Below, piece after piece: positions 34,109 through 47,054 of a DNA stretch of 64,000 nt. Position numbers and translations under genes: made by a program. The notes beneath the pieces were generated by a model that saw only the letters and a program-made list of their open reading frames with translations, had not been told where the DNA came from and did not search any database. Position 1 is the first letter of the stretch; each line of letters starts with the position of its first letter. This stretch comes from Rostrohypoxylon terebratum (lineage: Eukaryota > Ascomycota > Sordariomycetes > Xylariales > Hypoxylaceae), in assembly GCA_022497145.1 (NCBI GenBank), contig MU385961.1, positions 1 through 64,000 of the forward strand, in the 5' to 3' direction.

Positions 34109-36169
34109 TTAGTAGGCGGTTGTGGCATTTCCCTCGCTTGTTGCCACCGCTACTAGCGCTTGCAATCGGAGCATGTTATCTCTCTCGCCGGTATTTTCCT
34201 CTCTAGGTGGAGCGTTTGTGGGATTTTCTCTAGCAGGAAAACCTGAGAACTCGTTGATGTTCGGGTGAATCATACGATCCACTCTGGCTACCTTCTCTGG
34301 AGGTGCGTCAGCGTGCACCGTCACGGGACCGTTGTACCATCCTCGCCGTTTTGTTTCTCTTGCAGTGTTGACCAGTGGTGCTGACATGGTATGTTGATGA
34401 TACGCCCTAGGGAGGCTAGACGCAACTGGCGGCCTGCTGTCCATGACTACAGGCTCGTTAAATCGTACAGTCGGAGGGTTGACCCTGACTCGTTCATCTT
34501 CTACCTCGACGGCATGGCTTGCCTCACGAGCCCAGGTGCCTAGTGTATCCGCAGGTTGAGGGTTATTGGATGTGATATCCAGTCGAGTCAAACCTCGATG
34601 TAATCCCATATCCCAGTTAACCGTATTGCGTCGCTCATCTGAATCACCGGAGTGAGCAGCAGGGAGTAGGGCCGGTGGGTGGGAAACCTCGGAATCAACG
34701 ATCATGGGAGAGGGATTTTGTCTAGGGGGTGATGCAGGGCGATGAGGAAGGGGGCCAAAAGATTCGATTCCAGGTAATCGAAGAGTCGTATTTTGCTGTT
34801 GTTGGGGAGCGGGTAAAGGTATCGGAGCCGCGACAGGGCTTTGGAACTGCGAGGGAGTCACGACGTTGCTTAAGCGGCTGCTGTTAATTGTACTGAAGTT
34901 GGTAGAATCGGGATGCCATGTGCGGCGACGCCAATCCTCTCCACCTGCCTGGGACGAGGACTCCCTTCTAGAAAATACGGAAGAGGTCGGCGACCCTAGA
35001 AGACTACTAGTCGGAGAAAATGCGCCCGGGTTAGAGGTGTTCACCGGACCCGGGCCGAAAATAGGACGACCTAAAGCCGCACCGTGAGGTGATTGGAACG
35101 GTATTCCACCAGATGGTACACTGAGTCGTCGGCCTGGAGTTCTGTGACCGCTGTACATGCTCTGAGGACGCTGGTGAGATGAACTTGGAGATGCAATTGC
35201 AGATCCCCACCTAGGGCTGTTCTGGCCAGTTGAAAAAGTGGCCGAGGTTGGTGTGCTGAAATCGCTTGGAGACGGCGGCCGATACGAATAGGCACTTTCG
35301 GGACCATGATACGTCTCGATACTTAGCCGAGACCTAGGATCTGCCATCACTAGGGGTGGCGGACGCCTGCGCACATCTTCTCGGGTGCTAAAGGTGGAGC
35401 CAACAGAGCTTATGCTCGAAGTAGAAAGCGATTTGGCATGACCACGAGTTGGCGTACCCATGCTCCCTGCCGTCGAGGCCCGGGCTCTGCCAGGTTGCCG
35501 CACCCGGTCAGTTCGGATCTGTCTCTGAAACCTCGTACCAGTTGCGGCAAGCGAATCGATCGGGATATCTTCGTTGACGTGCACAGTTTGCGCATGTTGG
35601 CGTAGATTGTCTAGTCGCGAAAATCGTCTCGAGCAATGACATTGGAACGGACGCTCTCCGGTGTGTTTTCTAACCTTGTTAGCCTTGACCCTCATTTACG
35701 GAAAGGATAAGAAAAAAATTAAATAATACCGAATGTGCCTCGCCAGATGCTCGCTCCTTGTAAAACTCAGATTGCAAGGAGGATAGTCTGTGCAGTAGAA
35801 TCTCTGCGATTTTTTCTTTTTATTTGATTTCGTCCCATCTGCATTTACACTCTCATCATCTGATCCTGCACCATCTTCGTGGGTTTCTCCATCTGAATCA
35901 TCCATATCGACATCTTCGGAATCCCCTCGCGACCGTTTCGAATGTTGGGAATTTTCTCGCTTGGGTGTCTGTTTTGTCGCCTGCTTCGGGGTTGTCTTCT
36001 CTTCGATGCTCTCGGGTATCTGAACGGCTTGGGGGAATGGCGATGTCGGTAACGGTCGCTGGCCGAAAGTGGCCTTTGTCGGGGTTGGCGTGGTCGGCGA
36101 TCGCGCCGCCCCATCGTCCTTCACTTCAATCGCCATCGGTGTATTGACGGGTCGAAATGTTGCTGCCAT
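34109..36169 (-). CDS. C2H2 zinc-finger transcription factor, two fingers
   Basis: Nuclear DNA-binding regulator; targets unknown. An N-terminal P/T- and acid-rich region with a basic patch (about 80-130) precedes a tandem of two C2H2 fingers at about residues 125-180. Finger 1 is C-x5-C...H-x3-H with FTRSEHLARHIRKH. The linker is TGERPFQ. Finger 2 starts C-H-C (one residue between cysteines) and contains RRFSRLDNLRQHAQTVH. A conserved downstream segment FQRQIRTDRVRQ follows, then a long Ser/Pro-rich, probably disordered tail with many SP/TP sites. Exons 36169-35730 and 35669-34109 give 666 aa in frame; the intron interrupts the end of finger 1 (HIR/KHTG). The finger pair resembles fungal RSEHL-RLDNL stress/metabolism regulators, but I cannot name the orthologue. 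Its start faces the 16-kb gene-poor region. Confidence 0.88.
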
Positions 36170-36501
36170 GGTATAAGTCCCCGTGAAATTACGGGCGTCT
36201 ACTGACGAAATCTAACAGATGTGCCAATAAATGTCGGATCGATTTTGGAACGGCGACGTTGCTGACGCCGGAGGTTAAATTCAAGTATCTCAAAGGTAGG
36301 CGATGACGGAAACCTCGGGGAGTAATTGCGACCGGTCAAAGAAACGCAAGAAGCACCAGGTCCAAGAATGTATTGAAGTGGAGAGGAGAGAAAGGGTGCA
36401 ATGATGAGAAATGAATAAAATTCATTCGCGGGAATTATTGCTTGTGAGACAAAGAATTGTTGATGATATTCTGGAAATGGAAGCAGAGCAGGTGTATTTG
36501 T

Positions 36502-36540
36502 AGGATATAGAGGATATAGAGGATAGGATATAGGATATAG
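36502..36540 (+). repeat. GGATATAGA tandem repeat
   Basis: Imperfect copies of GGATATAGA/GGATATA in tandem upstream of the C2H2 gene. Confidence 0.8.
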
Positions 36541-36587
36541 GCGTTCAGGTTCCGGGAATTCTCGGTGGGGAGTTCGAGTCAGGTCAA

Positions 36588-36612
36588 GCGGGCAGCGGGC
36601 AGCGGGCAGCGG
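36588..36612 (+). repeat. 7-bp GCGGGCA tandem repeat
   Basis: Three exact copies of GCGGGCA plus GCGG. Confidence 0.85.
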
Positions 36613-37751
36613 CTGAAACTGAGACAGATTGGAAGTACGTTGTAAGATAGGATGGGATGGATCCTGGCTTGGAATGACGAATGTCCGCCCTTGGAATGTT
36701 GCGACCGACTAGAACCGAAGCGGCAACAAGGGGATGGGGTTCATGGGATTCAAAAACAACAAATTTTGTCTACGTCCGATGCCAAAGATCAATATGATAA
36801 ACCGAAACCGACGACGAGGGTCGATATGATATTCACAGCGATTCTTTTTTTAAAACAAAAAAACCGTTAACCAGTTATCGTGCTCCAACCGAGGACGTAT
36901 TCATCCCGAAGGGCGAGTGAGAAGAGAGAGTCCGAGCAGTCTAGGCCAGGGACTAACCAACCACCTTAAAGGCTTGATCCAGAAGCGGGAGTTGGGGTCG
37001 ATCAAGCTGAAAGGGATTAAGAGTCGGATTAAAAAAACATAAAACCATGCAGGCTGCCGAGTCGAGGGACCAACCGAAGAGGTTAACTGTAACTTTGATA
37101 TTTCCAGTATCTCTTATGAAGTGAGATAAATCACTTTCAATCTGCCTAAAGCTGCGATTTGTTTAGAGTCGATACCGGTATTGCGCAAACAAGGGAAATA
37201 TGTTGGCAATGTGGCAAAAAGTAAGAAGTGATGTATGTATGTGTGTATGTGTGTGTGTGAGAGAGAGGCAAAGAGAGAAAAGAGAAGGAATTTGAAATTC
37301 AAAGCGGATTAACAAAAAAAATACAAATTTGTTAATGCTAGATGGGGCAACGAAGCGAGATGATGAGATAGGTAGGAGGTAAGGTAGGTTGAGGTAGGTT
37401 GGGATGCTTCGGCTTGTCAATGATCCTGACTTGCGATGGATCTACGGGCTAGATGGAATAGATTGATGGGGATGGATCCTAGTTCAAATCATGTATGTAA
37501 GTGTAAGTACAAGTGTAAGTGTAAGTGTAAGTGTGTCTGGTGTGCGTGATATGTATCTGTATAATATTGGATGTATGTACGGTTTTAGTATGTAAGTATG
37601 TATAGAATGTATGTAATGTGAGTTTCAATGTTCTAATGTGCGAGAGTGTGTGTAATAATAGGGGAACATGTTGTACAATGCAGATGGAGATGGAGCCGTA
37701 TGTACGTAGATATGTTCCATGTAGGTACACGATTTAATAAAAGATATTACA

Positions 37752-37781
37752 TTTGGTTTGGTTTGGTTTGGTTTGGTTTGG
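37752..37781 (+). repeat. TTTGG tandem repeat, six copies
   Basis: Six exact head-to-tail copies of the pentamer TTTGG followed by a T-run. Confidence 0.9.
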
Positions 37782-38604
37782 TTTTTAGATATTTCGCCTC
37801 TTTTTTTTTCCCTAGAAGAGGGGGGAAAACCCCAAAACAAATAATAAATGAATAAATATAAAAAAAGACAGAGAAAAATATATAATAAGCCGTAATGCCG
37901 TAAAAATTTGTACCTCATTCCCTTCTGACAAGGGACATTAAGGACATTGGAGGAGACAGTTGACACTTGGGAAAGGCTTGGCAGTATGAAAATATGCACG
38001 AATGAAGAGCTATACGAAGTGTCTGCGTGTGTGTGTGCCTGGTAAAGTGGATAGAGAGGAACAGACGTACAGAAGTGGATATCTGATGTGGTTATTATCG
38101 CGACGCTTCATTTGTTAGAGTCGTCAGAACCTTGGAATGTCCATCAAGTCGGTCATAACGGCGCGCTAGTGAGGTCATCGAACGGCAAAGCGACGTCTTT
38201 AGCTGTGTAGTAGTGTAGTAGTATCGCTTTCGTAGTCATGTCTCTCTCTATATCCCCCCTCCCCTCTCTTTCCCCTTTCGCGACTAGGAGGAGACGGCTG
38301 AATATTAGGTACCCAGACAGCCCAGGTCACCTATAAGGGACCTATGAGAGACCTATAAGGGGAACTTGGGAAGTAGGAGTGGGAGTGGGAGTGGGATAGA
38401 AGTGGATGATTCGGACAACGGTAACACCGAGGTTCCAGCTAATATCGCCCAATATCAAAGTAATCCAATAGCAACGGTAAAATAAAACAAATAAAACAAA
38501 CAAAAAAACACCAACACTAAATCAGGATGCGACGGGAAGATAACAGGGTTTTTAATTCTTCGAAAAACGTAAATGTCCAAGGTCAGGTCAGGCCAAACTA
38601 GATT

Positions 38605-38649
38605 AAGGTCAAGGTCAAGGTCAAGGTCAAGACTCAAGACTCAAGACTC
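38605..38649 (+). repeat. compound AAGGTC/AAGACTC tandem repeat
   Basis: Four copies of the hexamer AAGGTC (38605-38628) run directly into three copies of the heptamer AAGACTC (38629-38649). Confidence 0.9.
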
Positions 38650-39334
38650 AAGGTTAATAGATGTGAATGTCGAGAGTTCCGGACTTGCTTGTGGAGTATT
38701 TCCACAGCACAGATATCAAGTTACGAAAAAATACTAATGAATTATTGAACCTTAGAGCATAAGAACTTCGAACAAGGGGAGTCTTTTTTTCTTTTTCTTC
38801 GGTGGTGGGATGAAGAAGAGGGGCAAAACGACGAGAGCGAAGAGAAAAAAAAAGGGGACAGAGGGGTTTTGCGTAGCGAGCTTATTATTTTACTGTTGGT
38901 GCGAGGGGCTGGACAAGCAACTTTTACAGGGCACCTGGGCAACTTCCCTGCGTAGAAGCAATAACCCAAGTGGATGTAGGCAGGCATGGCAGGAGTATGG
39001 GAGTATGGATGTACGGATGTACCGTGTACAAATGTCTCGTCTCCATACTGCTCCGGTACCTGTTCTTTCCCATCGCACTAAGGAAGTCGGGGCAAGGACA
39101 GGTTCACAAAAGGTACCCTGCCAGCCCTGCCCTGGAGCCCTGAGAATAAGACATGGGAGGCAAGTTGTAACAACAAACTGACAGGGGTTCGTTAATTCTA
39201 TAAAAAAAACAACCTCAGATGTCGCAATCTGATTGGCTAAACTTTTAGCGTATCCTTGCATTCCAGGGAAACAGGTCCCGGATTCGGGTAACGATGAGAA
39301 GGAAGTAATCATGGGATCAAATTTGAAAGTTCCT

Positions 39335-39370
39335 AATCTGCCAATCTGCCAATCTGCCAATCCGCCAATC
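39335..39370 (+). repeat. 8-bp AATCTGCC tandem repeat
   Basis: Three exact copies of AATCTGCC, a fourth with one change (AATCCGCC) and a partial copy. Confidence 0.9.
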
Positions 39371-41919
39371 TTCAATCTCCCCTACTACGTACTACATACA
39401 ATACCAACCTTATACAGCCATAATAAAGATCACACACATCATTCAACAAATGCACATTATCTCGTTGCCCCGACTATTCGACATTACAGCATACAATCAA
39501 TCATCACACGCGATACACATTTAGGACCTACATGATTGATCGCGACCCAAGTCGCCCAACATGTTAATGCTATGTTGACCATATTAGTTGCATCAACTAG
39601 TATAAGAGCCCTGGCACGAACGCCTCAGCTCGCGAGGCACAGCAAGGCACAGGAACTTGGAAAATCTCCATCTCGACTATATCCACTAGCCCCATGCACT
39701 TCATCGGCATTAGTATTGCCGTCGTAAGGGACGAGGTGGGAAAAGAAAAGAAAAAGGCCTCTCTTATCATACCTTCGTATCGTCCCTGGAGGTCCCGAAC
39801 ATTCGTCACCTCCGTGGCAGCGTGGTCGTGTGGATGCTGTGCCACGAAATTCATGGATGTCTGTCTGACTTGCTTACCTAGCTGCCTACATGTAGATATG
39901 TAGGCATGTAGGCATGTAGGTATATGACTTATAGCTTTAAATCCTGTCCTCCGATCTCCTGGGATTGTCACCAAGCACGACCTAGGACAAGTGTGCTCCT
40001 CTTCGGTACTTGCAGAAAATGTCTGGACCTGATCGATTTCTACGGCAATCCGTCAATCCATCGTCTGTCAAAGCCTCTCACAAGCCTAGCTGAAATCCCG
40101 ATCTTGGCTCTCCTTGCGAAACTGGCAAGAAAGTAAGCTTGTTTAGAACCGCGCGAATATGGTTCCGCAGGTACCGAATACCAATACCAGACGCCAGAGG
40201 ACAGATACATATCTAGATATTCGCTCGCTCGAGCCTTTGCAATGTGATTAGATATTCAGGTATTTGTTCGGTTTCTTTTCTCTTCTCCCTTCATTCCCTC
40301 AACACCCCCTTCTTTCCCGGTGCACAATGGCCAATTTCAGTTTGTATCTGTCTTCTTCTTCATTGACGAACCCATAAACCTATCGGTGCGACGGACGGCC
40401 TCACTTTTTGAAGGACAATTTAATTCTAGAAGGGAATATGCATTTTTTTGATATCTTCTGTTTACCCACCGGATCTCTGCAACCCTGAGGAGAGGGCTAC
40501 TGTCTACTAAACCTCATTAAGTTATGATCTGCATTATATCGGTGGCTCTCTGACGCAACGCCTGCCTTTCCAGTAACTATATTCGACGTCTATCATTAAG
40601 CTTTTATTGCCGGGGAGGTTATCCCATCATCCCAATGGGCGGACAACGAGCGCGTGTTGACTCGCTTGATGTTTGAGAGCTTATCTTGTGCCTGTATTCC
40701 AGAGCACCAGAGCACCAGGACACCAAAAACACCAGGAAGGATCTCATCCTATCAAATTCCATCGTGTCATCGGGGATATCGTGTAAAGATCCCCTTGAGT
40801 TCCGGAGATCTTACTGGTTTCGCCTCACTCATGCCAGTTCATCACATCTACACATCTACACATCTAGGCTACCAGGTCGTTTGGAAATACACAGGTCAGC
40901 GTCCAGCTGATAGTTGCTACGTACACTGTAGCAACCGTAACACTCTCTTCTCCCTCTTCTTCTTCTTCTATGGTACCTCACACGCACATTACCAATTCCA
41001 CGCTACCCAGCCTATCTGAACGTCTGGATACCCTCCATCAGCTTTTTTCTCCACTCACCTTTCGCTTCACTCGGAGCCTTTTCCCCTCCCTTGCCTGGCC
41101 TGCCTGCCTACACATGCGGGAACACTTTTTTTGATGCACTGATCGAAACTTTGGACCAGCTTTCGGTTCTGTGGCTTTTACTTTGCCAGATACGCGAACA
41201 TGCCATCAGACCCTCACCGCTTGCCCTACGAAACACAGGACATGTGTGCGACGTATGTGCGGTGTTCCCATCATCCATTATCGTGGTTCTTGTACCTGAT
41301 GATCCACCGCCTAGCTACCACGTATGCAGTAGTATTATCTGCATTAGTCATAACACACCCAAGTCCGCCCTGCCTGCCTACCTACTGTTGTTGTAAGACC
41401 CGTAAGACCTGCAAGGCGTCTTAAATTCTTAGCCAGCTAGCATTATCCATATCTACTGAGGCTGTGGTCGTTGGCAGACCTGGTAGGTATCTACAACTCA
41501 CGGACCGAACAAAGATTGGACTAGTTGGTGCGACACCCGAGATGAGTCTCTGAAGTTTCATGTATACCATGTATACCATGTATACCATACCATGTATAAC
41601 ACTGCAACATGAGGAAACTTTCCAGAAGTAGACATAGAAGTCTAGTCTAAGACCCTTACCCACCGACACATGAACACATCGACCGCATTCTAACCTGCCC
41701 ACCGTAAGCATGCTAGTCAGACAGTCCTGACAATGTGTCACGGAGTACGACGAGCAATCGATTCATGCCTCCAAGACGATAAAAGCTCACATTGCTGAAA
41801 TCCGGATACCTCGACGGCCTAAAAGGGAAACGTGTCAGCGAGAGCGATAAAAAGTGATAAAAAAGCAAAAAGACCAAAAGCGGCGTCCAGACTTCTTGAG
41901 TCCGACCCTCCCCCTGTCC

Positions 41920-41920
<1 letters not shown>

Positions 41921-41955
<35 letters not shown>
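41921..41955 (+). repeat. 7-bp CTGTCTC tandem repeat, five copies
   Basis: Five exact copies of CTGTCTC in tandem. Confidence 0.9.
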
Positions 41956-41957
<2 letters not shown>

Positions 41958-42030
41958 TAGCCGTCCAGTCTCTCATCCTCCTGTGCTCCTCCTCCTAGCC
42001 CTGCCGCTGCATATTAGCATGTACTATACC

Positions 42031-42056
42031 ATGTACATAGTATGTACTATGTACAT
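42031..42056. repeat. perfect 12-bp inverted repeat (hairpin)
   Basis: ATGTACATAGTA and its reverse complement TACTATGTACAT are separated by TG. Arms match at all 12 positions. Confidence 0.85.
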
Positions 42057-44205
42057 ACCTAGTCAGTCCTCCCAGCCTATCCTAGTCGTGTTAATGCAAG
42101 GTCTTCCCCCTCTTCTCCCCCTCCCCCTCCCCCGCCTGATCTGACGCAACGCTATCGCTTATCGATACGCCCTACCAGGAGACGAGATGGTCAGTGATGG
42201 ATGCAAGTGGCGTCATATTGCTAATATCGATTTAACAGCGAGCTATATTACATGCTGCTAATTGTCTCCAGGTATCGCGCATCTGCAGATTACTTCCCGA
42301 ATTCTGCCTAAGGCGACTGCCATGTTGGGGTATTTGCAGGATGCAAAATTAACTCAAGCAGGGCTACATACATATCAGATGACTGCTCTGACCCAAGTCC
42401 AGGCCGTTATCGCCGGTCACCTTAGTCGTGCGTAAGCAGTCAGCATGAATGTACAGTGCAGTACATGCATACCTTAGTACCTACCTCCTACATACCTTCA
42501 TACCTACATACCTACATACCTTAGGTAGATAGATAGGTACTTACCTACTTCGTTCCGTACCTGGCGAACAAGTTCCCCTCGATCCGAGAGATCCTGCCAA
42601 GGTACAGGGCTGAAGTGAAACGTGGTTTACGACGACCTTACGTGTTTGTGTGCGCGCTAGCATCGAGACGACTCAACAGATATCGATAGCTAAAAGCTAG
42701 ACTGCCGAAATACCGAGAAGTGGTGAACGATGGGATAAGTTGGAATGAGAGGAATGAGATACTCTACTCATAACGCCGCAATACGAGACTTACCAGCCTG
42801 GACTACATACCTAGTAGGGGGTGTCGGGATTGACTTTGGACTTTGGACTTTGGGGAATCCGAACTATTCATGGATCGATCAGCCAGCCGTTTTGATGTAA
42901 CGCCCCGGCGATTCGGGTCGTTCCTTGAGCCACAGGGGCATATATTTGAACCACCCATCATGATAGCCCTCGGACGCCGTGGAAGACAGGGAGGAGGATT
43001 GGAAAGCATGGGAGACATGGGATTATCCGGTAAGCAGAGCTAGGTGTACCTAGTAGCTTACCAGGTATGTGTATGTACCTTTGTACGTCGGGTACATACG
43101 TGACGAGTTGGTCAACCGTCAACCAACCCCATGCTTACAACCTTATCCTGTATATCTGCCCATGTATGTTCATCTACGTATGTATGTACTATAGTAGGTA
43201 TGTAGTTATAGTAGGTAAATAAGTATCCATGGATGTATAATATACTAGGTAATCAATATGTATGTAGGATGCCATACCCTATGTACCATACCATACCATA
43301 CCATGTCATCCATATCATTAGGTCGTTACAGTCTTACGCTGGTATTTCTAATAAAATAGACCTGCAGGATGCAAGGCACAGTACATCGGCAGGTAACTAA
43401 ATACCGACCACAACCACTACCACTACCACTACCAGCCCTCCAGGGCTAGGAGATAATGTTGTTGACCTTGCCTTGAACCAGGTACCTAGGTCTGTCTGGT
43501 CTGTCTGCCTAGTCCATCTGCAGATGTTTCCAATTCATCGTATCTGCGCACTCGCCTCCCACTTTACCCGCAGGCGGTTATCACCGGGAAGTTCACCTAG
43601 GCACTCCCGTCCGTCGCCCCACTTATTACCTAGCGAACCCCTCAAGCTACCAGGCTGCTCAAGCCCCTCAAGCCCCTCAGGTCCGAACCCCTCCCTTATC
43701 GGTTGCCGTTGTCCTTATCGCGTGTTGGCGTCTAGGGAAAACTACCCTACTTTTGTCAACGCTACATTTTTAGTTAAACGATCAATTTATGGTTTAATTT
43801 TATTAAACGTTTAAGCTCATTTTAATATTAAATATTCATAATCGTTAAGATTTAAACCAAACGTTTAGAAACAGCTTTAAGTATTTAGAAACGGCTTGAA
43901 GCATTTAGGAATAGCCTTAAAGGTATGTGTAACCTTTCCAGCTTTTGATTTAGGTGTGTGTAATGTTCTTGGTACATTGGTTTTGGTCTATTCTAGCTGT
44001 TTTTGGACCTTAAGAGCCACTTTTGAAGTTGTATAAGACCTACCTACCTTCCCACCTTTCTTCTTCAACTTCAAATCTTCAAAGTTTCGAAGATTTACCT
44101 ACCTACAGGACTATCTCCAGGATCTCCAGGATCTCCAGGAACCCAAGACCGTTACTGGCCAGCACTTGAGGCTCAACCGCGCAACAGCAGCTCTTGGTAG
44201 GTGTT

Positions 44206-44254
44206 GTAGACCTGTAGACCTGTAGACCGTAGACCGTAGACCGTAGACCGTAGA
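44206..44254 (+). repeat. GTAGACC tandem repeat
   Basis: Two 8-bp copies GTAGACCT followed by about four 7-bp copies GTAGACC and a partial copy. Confidence 0.88.
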
Positions 44255-44255
44255 T

Positions 44256-44279
44256 GGCCTCACTTTCAAAAGTGAGGCC
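44256..44279. repeat. perfect 11-bp hairpin
   Basis: GGCCTCACTTT-CA-AAAGTGAGGCC: exact 11-bp arms with a 2-base spacer, directly after the GTAGACC repeat and inside the candidate AAACGTTT element. Confidence 0.85.
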
Positions 44280-45772
44280 AGCGAGAAGATTCTTCCTACC
44301 TGAAACCTGCAATTTACCAGCTTTTGCCAGCACTCCACCTACTACTGCAGCTTCCCGTCAGGTACTTCTAGGCCTTTTCTTAGATGTTTAGAAGTCATTC
44401 CAAACGTTTGGAAATTCTAAACGTTTAAGACGAGGTCTAATATAAATAAAAATTTTAAACGTTTATTTGCATAAATATGTACTCGAGAGTTTCTTTTTAT
44501 CTAAACGTTTATTTTATTTAATGATAAATTTATAGTAAATTAACCGTTAATTGCACCCAGCGGATCTTAGTACGGGTGTTGATCCCGATCGGGAACTTTG
44601 AATCTTTGGCGCCATCCTTGCGGCTGCCTTGTAAATTGTAATTCTGTAAGTAGCCCGGACTGTATTTTTTCCAATAATTAATTAGGCCTCGCTAGCCAGG
44701 AACTCAGAACTTAAGAGCGGCCTTGACAGCAACCTGGGAAGTCAAAAGTCATCTCCAGGGCTGGGCAAAAAGTCAAATAGTTAAATAGTCCAAAACCATG
44801 AGCTTCACCTTCCTTCCTATTTGCCGATTTATGTCGCCTGTTAAGCCTAAGAAACCTTACCTGCCTTACGTCTTACTCTAATATTAAGGTTAAGTTTTGG
44901 AGCAATGCCCTGTCAGTCTGTCAAGTTCAGGTTGAATAGTGATTTCCTTCTAATAATTTTTTATATATATACTTTTTTTTATATTACTTACTTTAACTTA
45001 TTTTTCCTCCTCTTTGACCGCCACTTGGAGAAGATGACTCAAAGCAGCCATCATCATTGTGCCCTTGTTTCCTCGTTCCCTTTTTTTACTTTTCGCAGCT
45101 TTTTTTGGCTATTGCAACATTGTAACCTCATCCTACTCATCCCGAGATTCGCACTACGCCCGACGTGTGCCTGACTCTGATGCTAGCAATGGTAGTGTAG
45201 TAGTTGGAAGTAAGTAAGTAATTAAAAGTGTCCGCGCGACGTCTCCTAAAATCTCCTAAACCTTGGGACAGCCACAAAATCTGGCTGGCACCTTTCGCCC
45301 AACTCTATCGAGGTCCAACAATCGAACTATACTATACTACTATCACCACTTCCACTACTACCTCAACTAGTCCCCGTCGTCCTTGCGCTGTCCAACATAT
45401 CCACATCCACAACCACATCCGCATCTACGCCCAGCGATATCCACACCATGACAAGTTCGCCCCGCGACTAGGTACGACTATTTACCCCGTTTCGAGCTTA
45501 CGCTTAACAAGGTTACTTACTTGCTTCCTTACTCGTGGCTCGCGTCAACAACGCCATTGCGGAACCTCCGTGCGCCGCCAGCAGCACAACACATCACTAG
45601 GGCGTTTGTGGTTTATGGTCTCGGTACCGTACCGAAAAAAACAATCAACCTCGAGCAAAACGGCCTCCTGGAAACCCGTTTCTCCTTTCTCCTTTCTCCC
45701 GTACGTGCCTTGCTTGGTAGGTAGATAGGTAAGTAGGTATCCGTATGTATGTCCGTAGATGACTTGCTACCA

Positions 45773-45799
45773 CTGCTGCTGCTGCTGCTGCTGCTGCTG
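45773..45799 (+). repeat. (CTG)9 trinucleotide repeat
   Basis: Nine exact CTG triplets. No gene model covers it, so it appears non-coding. Confidence 0.9.
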
Positions 45800-47054
45800 T
45801 GCGATCTAGCTCGTCGGTTGGTATGATGCCGTCCCGCCAATGGGTAAGCGGGACGGCGCTTCGGTGGCGTAGGTAGCACGGTAGGTAGCGTGGTCCGCAT
45901 GCAAGTGCTGGGTTCTGCATCCTGATCGGCGACCAATGCGATCGATGCTACCGTGCGCCCGACGCCTATCAGCGCGCGTCTCACTCTGTCTCGAGTGCCC
46001 TATTTGCTTTGTCATGTACGTGCTACGTACTAGGTAAGCAATGCAATGTACGTATGTACGTATATGTGGGATAGGTTGGACAGGTACTAGGTAGGTATCG
46101 CTGCCTTCTTTCCAGGTTTTGCCCGTCCTGCGATTGTCGCAAGCTGCTTCGGCCGAGTGCGAGATGATGGAAGAAGTGGAGGTGCGATGGGCCGCGCGAA
46201 GCAAACCCGGGACGGAGCGGTGCCGGCGCGGGACCCTGTCATGCGTGCCTAGCATCCATACGTTATATATATACTACCTATATACCACTACGCATGCCAC
46301 TACATATACCACTACATATACCACAATATACTCCAGATATTGCAGATACGCAGCATACCTACAATGTACATATTATATACGTACATAACCTGTCCTGTCT
46401 TACCCAGCATGTGATCAGGGATCGTAGAGACGTACCTAGATTTTGCCCAAGCGTATGGCATGGCATGTACAAGTGCTCAATAGGTAGGTGGTAGGGTACC
46501 AATGCCCCGTCGGTATGGTTACCTCGCCATTTATATATATAGCCCAGCGCCCGGGTTTCAGATGCGACGTCGAATGGTTACGGCCGGCGCCTCTCCGGGG
46601 CCTTTTTTTTTGAGCTTTCTCCCCCTTCGTAGCCTCACCCCGATGGAGGCTGCGCGCCGTCAGTGGTCGGATGGGGTGGAATTGAGGGTATCGTGTTACT
46701 GTGGCTTGTGAGTGTTTGTTCCCAACTTCTGGGGTTTGCTGTGCCTGCTTAGGTGCTGGTAGGTCACATCTTAGAAGATGGGTTCTTGTTACCAAATAGG
46801 GGCATCGGAGGCTGTGGCATGGGGAGTCGTTCATACGCCGGCGTTACCTATCCTTGACTGAAATAAATGTCATGAAAAAATCCCTTTGTTAGTCTCCTTG
46901 GAAACTTTTGAGCGTAGTATTCGGAATGTTAGACTGCCGACGAATCGTGCAGGACGATGCATTTGATTCTGCATGATCTTCAGCCAACATGATTATATTG
47001 CCCACCTGTACAGGTCGGTACCTACATTACGATGAAAATAGAAAATGGAAATAC

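Larger units (their letters stand above)
43766..44552. mobile_element. candidate non-autonomous element with AAACGTTT boxes
   Basis: Two AT-rich blocks (43766-43920 and 44385-44552) flank a more GC-balanced core. Both carry the palindromic octamer AAACGTTT: two copies on the left, four on the right. The outer ends are inverted relative to each other. Left AATTTATGG...TTATTAAACGTTTA matches, in reverse complement, right AATTTATCA...AAAATAAACGTTTA with a few changes. The left block also holds three imperfect 20-bp repeats of TTTAGAAACAGCTTTAAGTA (43864-43922). This looks like a decayed MITE-like element with subterminal repeats. No transposase and no clear target duplication were seen. Confidence 0.4.

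Noticed and set aside
36541..36600. tRNA-like B-box word (AGTTCGAGTC)
   Set aside because: No A box, acceptor stem or anticodon arm can be placed at the right distance.
38890..39375. 161-codon minus-strand open frame
   Set aside because: It spans the 8-bp AATCTGCC tandem repeat and has random composition; no homology is recognisable.
45228..45728. 166-codon open frame in the gene desert
   Set aside because: It lacks an ATG at its start and has low-complexity TTITTSTTTS-type composition, no domain and repeats underneath; it looks like chance.
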